The notes under the pieces: generated by a model
Database searches by the model: none
What the model saw: only the letters and a program-made list of their open reading frames with translations
Told to the model about the DNA's origin: nothing
Part shown: positions 7,291 to 15,105 of the stretch, one piece after another
Numbering within the stretch: the first letter of the stretch is position 1
How the letters are laid out: the number at the start of each line of letters is the position of its first letter
DNA from: Nitrospirota bacterium
GTDB lineage: Bacteria; Nitrospirota; Thermodesulfovibrionia; Thermodesulfovibrionales; UBA6898
Direction: 5' to 3'
Assembly (NCBI GenBank): GCA_021814475.1
Contig: JAKAIE010000012.1
Coordinates: 1-47,951 of the forward strand
DNA: 47,951 nucleotides
Program-made: the position numbers and the translations under genes

Positions 7291-7319
7291 ATTATACTGA
7301 TAGAACAGCAAAAAGGCAA
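7291..7319 (-). promoter_or_regulatory. Sigma70-type promoter of the hgc operon
   Basis: On the minus strand TTGCCT (7314-7319) and a perfect TATAAT (7291-7296) are separated by exactly 17 bases. Transcription would begin near 7284, about 14 bases before a GGAGG ribosome site, driving the AbrB-like gene, hgcA, hgcB and probably arsC. Confidence 0.7.
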
Positions 7320-7389
7320 GCAGGGCGCAATCCCCTTTTCCGTGAAAGAACAGGCCGCATTTCCCGTCAGCACCCTGAAGCCGGCAGCC

Positions 7390-7512
7390 CTACCACCAGC
7401 GCCAGAGGGAGATGACAAAGACGATCGCAAAGACGAGGAAGAGATTCATGTACGCCAGAATGTACAAGACCTTCACGCGTAGGGGTTTCGCCTGCTCTCC
7501 TCCCCTGCCCAC
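7390..7512 (-). CDS. Possible small membrane peptide after ABC permease
   Basis: Immediately after the permease stop codon, and in the same frame, a 40-codon frame runs from a GTG at 7510-7512 to TAG at 7390-7392. It encodes a basic N terminus and one strongly hydrophobic helix ending VFVISLWRWW. A GGGGAGGAG stretch lies just inside the frame, so a later GTG (KVLYILAYMN...) could be the true start. The charge and hydrophobicity pattern is that of a single-pass small protein. I do not recognise a family and the conservation is untested. Confidence 0.3.
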   Translation of the reverse strand: MGRGGEQAKPLRVKVLYILAYMNLFLVFAIVFVISLWRWW

Positions 7513-7515
7513 GCA

Positions 7516-8628
7516 TCACCCCAGCCTCTTTCTGAACCGAAGCGAACTCACCGCCATGACGCCGAGTCCGATCAGCAGCAGGGCGGCCATCTGCGGCCAC
7601 AAGATATCGACACCGTTGCCCTTCAGGAAAATGCCCCGCACGATCACGAGAAAATACCGCAGGGGATTGAGATACGTAAAGTACTGGATAACGTGAGGCA
7701 TGTTGTTTATCGGGAACATGAACCCTGAGAGAAGGACAGCCGGGATATACAGGAGAAACGTGGCCATCAGAGCCTGCTGCTGGGTCCTCGAGACCGTGGA
7801 GATGAAAAGGCCCATGCCAAGCACCGAAAGCAGATAGATCGCGGTCGCTGCGCACAGGAGAGGGAAAGACCCCCTGATCGGAATGTCGAACTTCAGGATC
7901 GCCGCGGCAGTGATCATGATCATGTCGAAGAACCCGATCAGGGCAAAAGGGATCGTCTTCCCGAGCATCAGTTCAAGGGGCCTGATCGGCGTCACCATCA
8001 GTTGCTCCATCGTCCCGATCTCCCGTTCGCGGACGATCGCCATCGAGGTGAGCAGCAGGCAGGTGAGCATTATCACGAAGGCGATGACGCCAGGGACATT
8101 ATAGTTCCTGCTCAGGAGCTCAGGGTTGTACCAGGCCCGCGTGGCCAGTGCCACCCGAGGCTGTCCCTGCTCTGCCGCCTGCGGGGCAAGGTCCCTGCCG
8201 TATTTCCGGATGATCCTCCCCGCGTAGTCCATGGCGACCTGTGCGGTGTTCGAATCCGTCCCGTCCAGGAGCACCTGGACCTCCGCCGGCCTCCCCTTCC
8301 TGATTGCCTCTGAAAACCCCCGGTTGACCTGCAGCGCGACCGTCACCAGTCCGCGGTCGAGAAGGTCCTGTGTCTCCTCCGGGGAACCCGCAAAATACCT
8401 GACCGTGAAATACCCCGAAGACTCCATCCTTCTGAAGAGCTCCCTGCTTTCAGCCGACTTGTCAAGGTCGAAGACCGCGAGGGAGATGTCGGTGACGTCC
8501 GTGGTCACGGCATACCCGAAGACCATCAGCTGGATGACCGGGATGACAAAGACGATCGCCTTCATTCTCCTGTCCCTGAAGAGCTGGATGAACTCCTTTA
8601 TCACCACATGCCTTATGCGGGACAACAT
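7516..8628 (-). CDS. ABC-2 type transporter permease (YbhR/YhhJ-like)
   Basis: The 370-residue protein has the ABC-2 exporter layout: one N-terminal helix (about 22-42), a large extracytoplasmic domain (about 45-175), then five hydrophobic segments toward the C terminus. Typical features are the IVREREIGTMEQLMVTP coupling segment and the LLSGFMFPINNMP loop. It would pair with the neighbouring permease to form the membrane channel of an export pump energised by the two ATPases of the operon. It is the last recognisable gene of the efflux operon, starting 2 bases after the upstream permease ends. The substrate (drug, lipid or metal complex) is not evident. Confidence 0.88.
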   Translation of the reverse strand: MLSRIRHVVIKEFIQLFRDRRMKAIVFVIPVIQLMVFGYAVTTDVTDISLAVFDLDKSAESRELFRRMESSGYFTVRYFAGSPEETQDLLDRGLVTVALQVNRGFSEAIRKGRPAEVQVLLDGTDSNTAQVAMDYAGRIIRKYGRDLAPQAAEQGQPRVALATRAWYNPELLSRNYNVPGVIAFVIMLTCLLLTSMAIVREREIGTMEQLMVTPIRPLELMLGKTIPFALIGFFDMIMITAAAILKFDIPIRGSFPLLCAATAIYLLSVLGMGLFISTVSRTQQQALMATFLLYIPAVLLSGFMFPINNMPHVIQYFTYLNPLRYFLVIVRGIFLKGNGVDILWPQMAALLLIGLGVMAVSSLRFRKRLG

Positions 8629-8630
8629 CG

Positions 8631-9749
8631 TCAGCCGATCCTCTTTCTGAACTTCCGGTTCGCAATCGCAAAGACGACAAGGCCGAAGACACTCAGGAGC
8701 GCCGTCTCCATCACGAGAAGCCGCAGGGTGCTGCCCTTAAGGAATATCCCCTTCAGGATCGCCACGAAATACCTGGCCGGCACACCATAGGTGATCACCC
8801 GGAGCGCCTTCGGCATATTCGCGATCGCAAACATGAACCCCGACAGGAGAAAGGCGGGGAGGAAGGTTGCCACCATCGATATCTGGCTCGCCACGAGCTG
8901 CGACTTCGCGCCGATCGATATGAGGATGCCAAGGCTCAGCCCTCCGAAGAGGAATATCCCGGAAAGGAACATAAGGAGAAAGATGCTGCCTTTCAGCGGC
9001 ACGCCGAAGAGAAATACCGCCAGGAGCACCGAAAGGAGCACGTCGACGAAACCGATCCCGAAATACGGCAGGAGCTTCCCGATGATCAGCTCGGGCACCC
9101 TGACCGGGGTGGCGATCAGTTGCTCCATCGTCCCGCGCTCCCACTCCCGGGCGACCGTCAGAGAGGTCAGGAGGGCCGCGATGACCGCCATGATGATCGC
9201 GATGAGACCGGGGATGATAAAGTTCCTCGATTTCAGATCCGGGTTGTACCAGACCCTTATGCGCGGGTCCACAATCGGCAACGGCCTTGCCCCCCGCATC
9301 CCCGCGACCCTTGAGGCGTACCCTTCGGATAAGGCGTTGATATAGCCGAGGGCGATCGTGGCAGTGTTCGAGTCGCTTCCGTCGACGATCACCTGCAGGG
9401 GTGCAGGGATTCCTTTGTGCAGTTTTTTCGAAAAGTCCTCCTGGATCGAGACCGCAACGAGCGCCTCTCCCGAATCGAGATAGCGGTCTATCTCCCTCTG
9501 GTCATGCACCTCCCCCACGACCGTAAAATACCCGGATGCGGACATACCGTCGATCAGCTCGCGACTGGCGCTGCCCCTGTCCCGATCGTAAACGACCGTC
9601 TTGAGGTCATTGACATCCAGGGTGATCGCATACCCGAAGATGAAGAGGAGCATCACCGGCATCATGAAGGCCATCGCAAGGCTGAGAGGATCGCGCCATA
9701 TCTGGATCAGCTCCTTGTGCGCGATCGCCTTTATCCGCAGGGGTTTCAT
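8631..9749 (-). CDS. ABC-2 type transporter permease (YbhS-like)
   Basis: This 372-residue permease has the same architecture as its downstream neighbour and is clearly its paralogue: N-terminal helix (FMMPVMLLFIFGYAITLDV), extracytoplasmic domain with GSDSNTA, coupling segment VAREWERGTMEQLIATP, and five C-terminal helices with LLSGFMFAIANMP. Two non-identical ABC-2 permeases encoded together fit a heterodimeric pump such as YbhFSR. It starts one base after the ATPase gene ends, so translation is coupled. It acts in the inner membrane, with the HlyD and TolC products completing a tripartite exporter. Confidence 0.88.
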   Translation of the reverse strand: MKPLRIKAIAHKELIQIWRDPLSLAMAFMMPVMLLFIFGYAITLDVNDLKTVVYDRDRGSASRELIDGMSASGYFTVVGEVHDQREIDRYLDSGEALVAVSIQEDFSKKLHKGIPAPLQVIVDGSDSNTATIALGYINALSEGYASRVAGMRGARPLPIVDPRIRVWYNPDLKSRNFIIPGLIAIIMAVIAALLTSLTVAREWERGTMEQLIATPVRVPELIIGKLLPYFGIGFVDVLLSVLLAVFLFGVPLKGSIFLLMFLSGIFLFGGLSLGILISIGAKSQLVASQISMVATFLPAFLLSGFMFAIANMPKALRVITYGVPARYFVAILKGIFLKGSTLRLLVMETALLSVFGLVVFAIANRKFRKRIG

Positions 9750-9750
9750 C

Positions 9751-10686
9751 TCAGGAGGTCTCTATCAGCGTGACGAAGACGTCTTCGAGGGACGGGAGGA
9801 TCGTCTCGATCTTTCTCACCCCGATCCCTGCAGCATCAAGTATCCGCGTCAGCTCCGGCACGGCGACCTTCTCATCAGCCACCACCACATGGAGCGAGCT
9901 GCCGAAGACCGCCGCATCCACGCCATCCAGGCCGGCCCGGGAAATGACCTCGAGGGCCTCAACCGGTTCCTCCGCATCGATCTCGAGGACCTGCCTCTTC
10001 ATGTATCTCTCCTTGAGGTCGGCAGATGAGCCTCCGGCAATGATCTGCCCGCGATAGATGAGGGCCAGACGGTCGCAGTATTCGGCCTCGTCCATATAAT
10101 GCGTGGTGACGAAGACGGTCGTGCCCGCATGGGACATATCATAGATGCGGTCCCAGAAATTCCGCCGGGAGATCGGATCAACCCCGGAGGTCGGCTCATC
10201 GAGGAACAGGACCGGCGGCTCATGCAGTATGGCGCAGCCGAGGGCGAGACGCTGTTTATACCCTCCGGGGAGTGTGCCGGTCAGGGCCGAGCGCCTGTCC
10301 TGCAGCCCGGCCATTTCGAGGACCCATTCCTTTCGCTCATTCTTTCTGCCCTTTGCCACTCCGTAGATGCCGCTGAAAAAATCAATGTTCTGTCCGACGG
10401 TCAGGTCCTCGTACAGCGAGAACCTCTGGGACATGTACCCGATGTTCTTCTTGATCTCCTCCGTCTCGCGGACGATATCCTTTCCGCCGACCGTCCCCTC
10501 GCCGGAGGTGGGAAGCAGGAGGCCGCAGAGCATCTTGATCGTCGTTGATTTGCCCGCACCGTTCGGACCGAGAAAGCCGAAGACCTCGCCCTTCTTCACC
10601 TCCAGGCTGATCGAGTCGACGGCCACGAAATCGCCGAAGGTCCGGCGGAGCCCCCTGACAGCAACGGCGATATCTCCGCTGCTCAT
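9751..10686 (-). CDS. ABC transporter ATP-binding protein (YbhF-like, second)
   Basis: The 311-residue nucleotide-binding subunit has Walker A GPNGAGKST, Q-loop (YMSQRFSLYEDLT), a signature that reads LPGGYKQRL in place of the usual LSGGQ, Walker B VLFLDEPTSGVD and the H-loop FVTTHYMDEAEYCDR. A C-terminal DUF4162-like domain (about 225-311) ends EDVFVTLIE, as in drug and lipid exporter ATPases. It overlaps the first ATPase gene by 4 bases. The substitution of Ser by Pro in the signature may weaken ATP hydrolysis at one of the two sites if it pairs with the other ATPase. In E. coli YbhF both halves are fused; here they are separate genes. Confidence 0.9.
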   Translation of the reverse strand: MSSGDIAVAVRGLRRTFGDFVAVDSISLEVKKGEVFGFLGPNGAGKSTTIKMLCGLLLPTSGEGTVGGKDIVRETEEIKKNIGYMSQRFSLYEDLTVGQNIDFFSGIYGVAKGRKNERKEWVLEMAGLQDRRSALTGTLPGGYKQRLALGCAILHEPPVLFLDEPTSGVDPISRRNFWDRIYDMSHAGTTVFVTTHYMDEAEYCDRLALIYRGQIIAGGSSADLKERYMKRQVLEIDAEEPVEALEVISRAGLDGVDAAVFGSSLHVVVADEKVAVPELTRILDAAGIGVRKIETILPSLEDVFVTLIETS

Positions 10687-11603
10687 AACTCCTTCACCTT
10701 GGCAATGAAGACATCTTCGAGAGACGGAAGAATCTCGCGGTAGCCCTTCACCTCTATGCCTTTGTCGCGCATCAGGCTCACCGTGTCGCAGGAAAACTCT
10801 TCCTTCTCAATGGTGATATGGAGTTTCTGCCCGTAGATCGAGATGCCTCCGATACCGCGGCAGGACCGCAGCACCTCTGCCGCCTTCCGCGGGTTGTCGG
10901 ACCATAGCTCGATCATCGGCCTGCCGAGGGACCTTTTTATCGCATCCGGGGTCTCCTCCATCAGCAGCCTCCCGTTATGCATCAGCCCGACCCTGGTACA
11001 GCGTTCAGCCTCGTCGAGGTACGCGGTCGAGATGAAAATCGTGATGCCTTCTTTCAGCAGGTCGTAGAGTATCTTCCAGAAGTCCCTTCTCGATACCGGG
11101 TCAACGCCATTCGTCGGCTCGTCCAGGAGAAGGACCTCGGGGGTATGGACGAGGGCGCAGGCGAGTCCGAGCTTCTGTTTCATGCCCCCGGAGAGACGTC
11201 CTGCAAGACGGCCACTGAATGGCGTAAGATTGCTGAACCCGAGAAGTCTTTCGATCCTCTGCTGCCGCTCCTTTTTAGGCACCTCATAGAGGTCGGCATA
11301 AAAGTCGATATTTTCGATCACGGTCAGGTCCTCATACAGACCGAACCTCTGCGACATGTACCCTATCCTCTCCTTGACCCCCTCTCCGTCACCGGTGACC
11401 GAAAGACCTGCCACCCAGGCACCGCCGGAAGTTGGCTCCATGATCGCCGCAAGCATCCTCATGACCGTGGACTTCCCTCCGCCGTCCGGGCCGACGATGC
11501 CGAAGAGGCTGCCCTTCGCAACACCCAGGTTCAGCCGGTCAACGGCAACGACAGGACCGAAGGTCCTCGTCAGGTCCTTAGTTACAATCGCAGGCTCATT
11601 CAT
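10683..11603 (-). CDS. ABC transporter ATP-binding protein (YbhF-like, first)
   Basis: The 306-residue subunit has Walker A GPDGGGKST (Asp-Gly where Asn-Gly/Ala is usual), Q-loop YMSQRFGLYEDLT, a canonical LSGGMKQKL signature, Walker B VLLLDEPTNGVD, and FISTAYLDEAERC in place of the usual His switch (Tyr instead of His). Its C-terminal domain ends LEDVFIAKVKEL like its partner. The altered H-loop, with an intact signature, complements the partner's altered signature. This fits a heterodimeric ATPase with one catalytic and one degenerate site. It begins 27 bases after the HlyD gene stop and ends overlapping the second ATPase by 4 bases. Confidence 0.9.
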   Translation of the reverse strand: MNEPAIVTKDLTRTFGPVVAVDRLNLGVAKGSLFGIVGPDGGGKSTVMRMLAAIMEPTSGGAWVAGLSVTGDGEGVKERIGYMSQRFGLYEDLTVIENIDFYADLYEVPKKERQQRIERLLGFSNLTPFSGRLAGRLSGGMKQKLGLACALVHTPEVLLLDEPTNGVDPVSRRDFWKILYDLLKEGITIFISTAYLDEAERCTRVGLMHNGRLLMEETPDAIKRSLGRPMIELWSDNPRKAAEVLRSCRGIGGISIYGQKLHITIEKEEFSCDTVSLMRDKGIEVKGYREILPSLEDVFIAKVKEL

Positions 11604-11630
11604 AAGATGCGGGGCATGGGACAGCGGGGA

Positions 11631-12614
11631 TTAGCGGAGCATGATCCTGACGTCCGCCGGCATGCCGGGCTTCAGCTCGTCCTCGACGTTCTGCACGCTC
11701 ACCTTCACCCCGAAGACGAGCTTCACACGTTCCTCCCTGGTCTGGATGTTCTTGGGAGTGAACTCTGCCTCGGAAGAGATGAAGGTCACCCTCCCGGGGT
11801 ATATCTTCCCGGGATGGGAATCTACCGTCACCTCTGCCTTCTGCCCTAGCTTCACCATCCCGAGCTGCTCCTCCTTCACATAGACCCTGATCCATGGGTG
11901 TGCAAGGTCACCGATGGTATACACGGGCGCACCGGCAGTCACGACCTCTCCGGCCTCGCGGTTCTTCCTGAGGACGACGCCTGAGAGGGGCGCCAGGAGA
12001 TCCGCCTCCTTCAGGCGTTCATCGGCTATCTTCATCCCCGCCTCGGCCTGGCCAACCCTGCTTTGAGAGGCGGCGATCTCTTTCTTCCTCGCCCCTTCTT
12101 CGGCTAGGCTGAGCGCCTCGGCCGCCTTCCCGCGCTGGGCCTCCGCGACCTCCTTTGCCCTCCGGGCCGCATCCAGCTGCTGGGCCGGGATCGCCCCGTT
12201 TTTATAAAGCATCTCCGCCCTCTCGAAATCGCGCGATGCCTTTGTCAGGTCAGCCGCTGCGGCGCTCACCGAGGAGCCGGCCTGTCTGAGTTCCTGCGGC
12301 CTCGACCCGACGCGAAGGTCGTCGAGCCTCGCCTTCGCCTCGTGCCATACTGCCTTTGCCTGCAAGACCTGGTCGCGCAGTTCCGCACTGTCGAGCACCG
12401 CGACCCTGCTCCCCTTCACGACCCTGTCGCCTTCCTCCGAAAGAAGCCCCTCTATCCTGCCGGGGACCTTGAAGCCGCAGTCGGTCTCGGTCACCTCGAC
12501 ATTGCCGGAAAGAACGATCACCCCATCCTCCTTCGTCGGACGGGTCCGCAGGATGATGAACGAGATAAGTCCTATGATGATCACCGCGACGATGACAGGT
12601 GCTATTTTTTTCAT
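11631..12614 (-). CDS. HlyD-family periplasmic adaptor (YbhG-like)
   Basis: The 327-residue membrane-fusion protein has one N-terminal membrane anchor (VIVAVIIIGLISFIILRT). A lipoyl/barrel-sandwich half follows (GNVEVTETDCGFKVPGRIE), then a long Ala/Glu/Arg-rich coiled coil (about 75-200) and the second barrel half (LSGVVLRKNREAGEVV) with a beta-barrel domain ending PGMPADVRIMLR. It would bridge the inner-membrane ABC pump to the TolC-like channel. Its ATG overlaps the stop of the upstream TolC-family gene (12611-12614), showing translational coupling. Confidence 0.9.
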   Translation of the reverse strand: MKKIAPVIVAVIIIGLISFIILRTRPTKEDGVIVLSGNVEVTETDCGFKVPGRIEGLLSEEGDRVVKGSRVAVLDSAELRDQVLQAKAVWHEAKARLDDLRVGSRPQELRQAGSSVSAAAADLTKASRDFERAEMLYKNGAIPAQQLDAARRAKEVAEAQRGKAAEALSLAEEGARKKEIAASQSRVGQAEAGMKIADERLKEADLLAPLSGVVLRKNREAGEVVTAGAPVYTIGDLAHPWIRVYVKEEQLGMVKLGQKAEVTVDSHPGKIYPGRVTFISSEAEFTPKNIQTREERVKLVFGVKVSVQNVEDELKPGMPADVRIMLR

Positions 12615-13960
12615 GGTAACGCCCCCGTATAAATATTTTCATGGGTATCTTCGCCGATCGCCTTCTGCAGGAGGGCCCCTGCGATATGACGATCATACAG
12701 CGCCTGCTGATGGTCCGTCTCGGCCCGCAGGAGGGCCGCCTCCGCATCGATCACCTCGGTGCTGGTGCCGCTCCCTGCATCGTACTTCAGCCGCTCGACA
12801 CGGACATTCTCCGTTGCCGAGACGAGGGCCGCTTCCGTTACCGCCACCCTCTCCCGGGCATTGCCGATCTCCCGGAGGGCGTCCCTCACCTCCCGTGTGA
12901 TGCGGCTCCTCAATTCCCGCTCTTCGTCACGGACCTTGCCGGCCTCTGTCTTCATCCGGCCTATCTCCGTGCGGATGCTCCCGCCGTCGAAGACCGGAAA
13001 CAAAAAACGGAGGGACAGGTACCAGTTCGGGCGGAAGTAGACGCTGCTGCCCGACCGGTCGGTATACTCGCCCTGGAGGTTCACCGACGGAAGCCTTGCC
13101 CCTTCAGCGACCTGCAGCATCTCTTCGGCCGCTTTTTTTCTCCTGAGCAGCCCCGCATAATCAGGCCTCTTCGAAAACGCCGTCTCCAGACTCTTCTTCT
13201 CATTGATTCCAGAGAGCTCCGGAAAGTTTTCCGGGACAAGGGAGAAGCTTACGGAAAGGTCATCCGTCCCCATGAGTGTCTTGAGCAGGTCATACGCACT
13301 GTCGAGACCGTTCTTCACCAGGATAACCGACTGCCTCGCATGCGCCAGCTCGGTCTCTGTCTTCAGCAGGTCGAGCCTCGGGGCGGTCCCGGCCTGGAGG
13401 AACAATTCGACGTTCTTCTTATGCGCCTCGAGTTGTCTGACCGTCTCGTCGTTGGCGGCAAGGAGTTTTTCGAGCTGCAGGATCTTGAAGCAGACACTCG
13501 TGAGATTAAAGACGAGCTCCTGACTGTAAGCCCTCAGCATGTCTTCTGCGATCGTCTTTCTCAGCCCTGCGATCTCGACCCCGCGGTCCAGCCTGCCGCC
13601 GCGGTACATCGGGATGGTGAAGGACGCGCCTATATCGTAGATCACCCGGTCGAACTCGGGAAAGGCAACCCCCGCCAGAGGCGAGCCGGTGATCGGGCTG
13701 ACAGGGGTAGGAAGGTCATACCTCGTCATGCCTCCGCCGAGGTTGATCTTCGGCAGCCTCTCCGCCTTCGCCGCATCAATGCCGTATGCGCCGAGTTCTG
13801 TGTCCTTCTTCGCCGACGCGATCCGGGGGTTATGGCTGAGGGCGTATGCGATCACCTCCGAGACGGTGCAGGAGCCCTTCAGGTCGGCGGAACAGGCGCT
13901 ACCCTCCGCCGCGCATGAGGCAAATGCCAGAAAGGTGATGATGGTCAATAATCTCTTCAT
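12611..13960 (-). CDS. TolC-family outer-membrane efflux protein
   Basis: From the ATG at 13958-13960 the protein is 449 residues. It has a signal peptide (MKRLLTIITFLAFASC, possibly a lipoprotein or a Cys-containing cleavage region) and two TolC-type repeats with alternating long helices. Family phrases are seen: IASAKKDTELG, GGGMTRYDLP and GAPRLDLLKTETELAHARQS-like segments. An upstream in-frame ATG at 13999 adds 13 residues before the signal peptide and is less likely; neither has a strong ribosome site. It is the first gene of the efflux operon. It would form the outer-membrane duct for the HlyD/ABC pump. Confidence 0.88.
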   Translation of the reverse strand: MKRLLTIITFLAFASCAAEGSACSADLKGSCTVSEVIAYALSHNPRIASAKKDTELGAYGIDAAKAERLPKINLGGGMTRYDLPTPVSPITGSPLAGVAFPEFDRVIYDIGASFTIPMYRGGRLDRGVEIAGLRKTIAEDMLRAYSQELVFNLTSVCFKILQLEKLLAANDETVRQLEAHKKNVELFLQAGTAPRLDLLKTETELAHARQSVILVKNGLDSAYDLLKTLMGTDDLSVSFSLVPENFPELSGINEKKSLETAFSKRPDYAGLLRRKKAAEEMLQVAEGARLPSVNLQGEYTDRSGSSVYFRPNWYLSLRFLFPVFDGGSIRTEIGRMKTEAGKVRDEERELRSRITREVRDALREIGNARERVAVTEAALVSATENVRVERLKYDAGSGTSTEVIDAEAALLRAETDHQQALYDRHIAGALLQKAIGEDTHENIYTGALP

Positions 13961-14109
13961 CGGGAACAATATCATAGAGTTTAAAGCAGCATGCTTCATT
14001 AATCAAGACAGGGGTCTGCCGGTGTCCGCCGGGTGCCCGTTTCAGGATAGGTCCGCGCTTACGACACCTGCGCGCCGGCACTGGAATATCAGCGGGGATT
14101 GAAGAGGAT

Positions 14110-14133
14110 AGGGGCGTTTCGCGAACCGCCCCT
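14110..14133. terminator. Hairpin at ferredoxin stop codon
   Basis: AGGGGCG (14110-14116) and CGCCCCT (14127-14133) form a 7-bp GC-rich stem around a 10-base loop that is itself self-complementary (TTCGCGAA). It overlaps the ferredoxin stop codon and separates that gene from the efflux operon. There is no T-run on either side. Confidence 0.4.
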
Positions 14134-14320
14134 ACGCGACAATGGTTATGGCCTGGACAGGGCAGATGTCGGCAGCCTCCTGGCAGTCGCAGGTATCGCA
14201 TTTGTCTTCGGCAATGACATAGGCCTTTTCATCGGACCTCAGTTCAAAGACCTCCGGGCAGAGTTCCGCGCAGGAGCCGCATCCGATGCAGGTGTCCCAA
14301 TCCACAACCGGCTTTTTCAT
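14132..14320 (-). CDS. Small ferredoxin, probably single [4Fe-4S]
   Basis: The 62-residue acidic protein has CIGCGSCAELCP (C11, C14, C17, C21) and later CDTCDC plus ICPVQA (C41, C44, C46, C53). The spacing fits monocluster ferredoxins of the Desulfovibrio/Thermotoga kind. There C11, C14, C17 and C53 would bind one [4Fe-4S] cluster and the remaining Cys could form a disulfide. It serves as a soluble electron carrier. It is the last of three closely spaced genes (6 bases after the 86-residue protein), so co-transcription with it and the DUF488 gene is likely. Confidence 0.85.
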   Translation of the reverse strand: MKKPVVDWDTCIGCGSCAELCPEVFELRSDEKAYVIAEDKCDTCDCQEAADICPVQAITIVA

Positions 14321-14326
14321 TGTATC

Positions 14327-14587
14327 TCATCCTTTCCGGTATTCCTCAAAATTCTTTTCGAACTCGCCGATCTGCATCCCGAGGTAGACGCACTTGATGT
14401 TGTTCATGCAATCGTCCGCGTCCTTCTTGTCGAGGTGCGTGGTAAGCGCGCGGCCGCCTTTACTGAACTTTACGATGTAGGCGTTTTTCTCGCTGCTGAA
14501 TTCCAGGCTCACCGCAATGCCCTTTTCAGTCAGCTCCGGGTACATCTCCATGATCTTGTCTTCCAGCGCAACAACTGTGTAACCCAT
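14327..14587 (-). CDS. Unknown conserved-looking 86-residue protein
   Basis: I do not recognise a family. The product MGYTVVALEDKIMEMYPEL... is small, soluble and acidic, with a mixed alpha/beta pattern. One segment contains two Cys (DADDCMNNIKCVYLG) that might be redox active or bind metal. The ATG follows GGAGG at 5-base spacing, which makes it a convincing gene. It begins one base before the DUF488 gene ends and precedes the ferredoxin, so it may share a redox context with them. Confidence 0.7.
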   Translation of the reverse strand: MGYTVVALEDKIMEMYPELTEKGIAVSLEFSSEKNAYIVKFSKGGRALTTHLDKKDADDCMNNIKCVYLGMQIGEFEKNFEEYRKG

Positions 14588-14588
14588 T

Positions 14589-14987
14589 TCAGCCTCCGGA
14601 TGTCACTGATTTTTTCCGCCCCGGGTGTCCCTGCTTCAGGTTGGCCGTCTTCAGGACCAGATCCCTCAGCACGGCCGCGTTTGAATGTTCAACATCCCTG
14701 GCGGCGCATAACAGGGTTATCGTTTCCTTGCCAGATTCGGATCTGAGCCGCTGCAACATCTCCTCCTTCGGGAGCAGCTCCTGTTCATATCTCTTCCTGA
14801 ATTCCGGCCATTTCGCCGGTTCGTGGGAATACCACTTTCTCAGTCCGGTGGTCGGGGCGATCTCTTTCAGCCACTCATCGATGCCGGAGTCCTCTTTTTT
14901 CAAGCCCCTCGGCCACAGACGGTCGACGAGAATTCTCCTGCCGTCGCCGCGTGAAGCGGGCGCATAAACCCTCTTGATTATGACCAT
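14589..14987 (-). CDS. DUF488 family protein (YeaO-like)
   Basis: The 132-residue protein contains the family hallmarks RILVDRLWPRGLKKE near the N terminus, LRKWYSHEPAKWPEFRKRY in the middle and the TLLCAARDVEHSNA strand-loop near residue 95. DUF488 proteins are small cytoplasmic proteins of unsettled function; the conserved Arg/Asp/Cys pocket suggests an enzymatic role. A C-terminal basic tail (LKQGHPGRKKSVTSGG) extends slightly beyond the family core. AAGGAGG lies upstream of the ATG. It is the first gene of a three-gene set with the 86-residue protein and ferredoxin. Confidence 0.85.
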   Translation of the reverse strand: MVIIKRVYAPASRGDGRRILVDRLWPRGLKKEDSGIDEWLKEIAPTTGLRKWYSHEPAKWPEFRKRYEQELLPKEEMLQRLRSESGKETITLLCAARDVEHSNAAVLRDLVLKTANLKQGHPGRKKSVTSGG

Positions 14988-15105
14988 GGGCGGAGGCCTC
15001 CTTTTGATAGTCCGACATCCCTGTAATGCTACTCTAGTCCCGGTCCGGGCAAAAACCTATCAGATTACGCCCGGGCATCCTGTCAGTTTACGCCGACAGG
15101 GAGGT

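Noticed and set aside
6982-7311. TTG at 7309-7311 as the start of the AbrB-like gene
   Set aside because: It lies between the -35 and -10 boxes of a near-consensus promoter and has no ribosome site.
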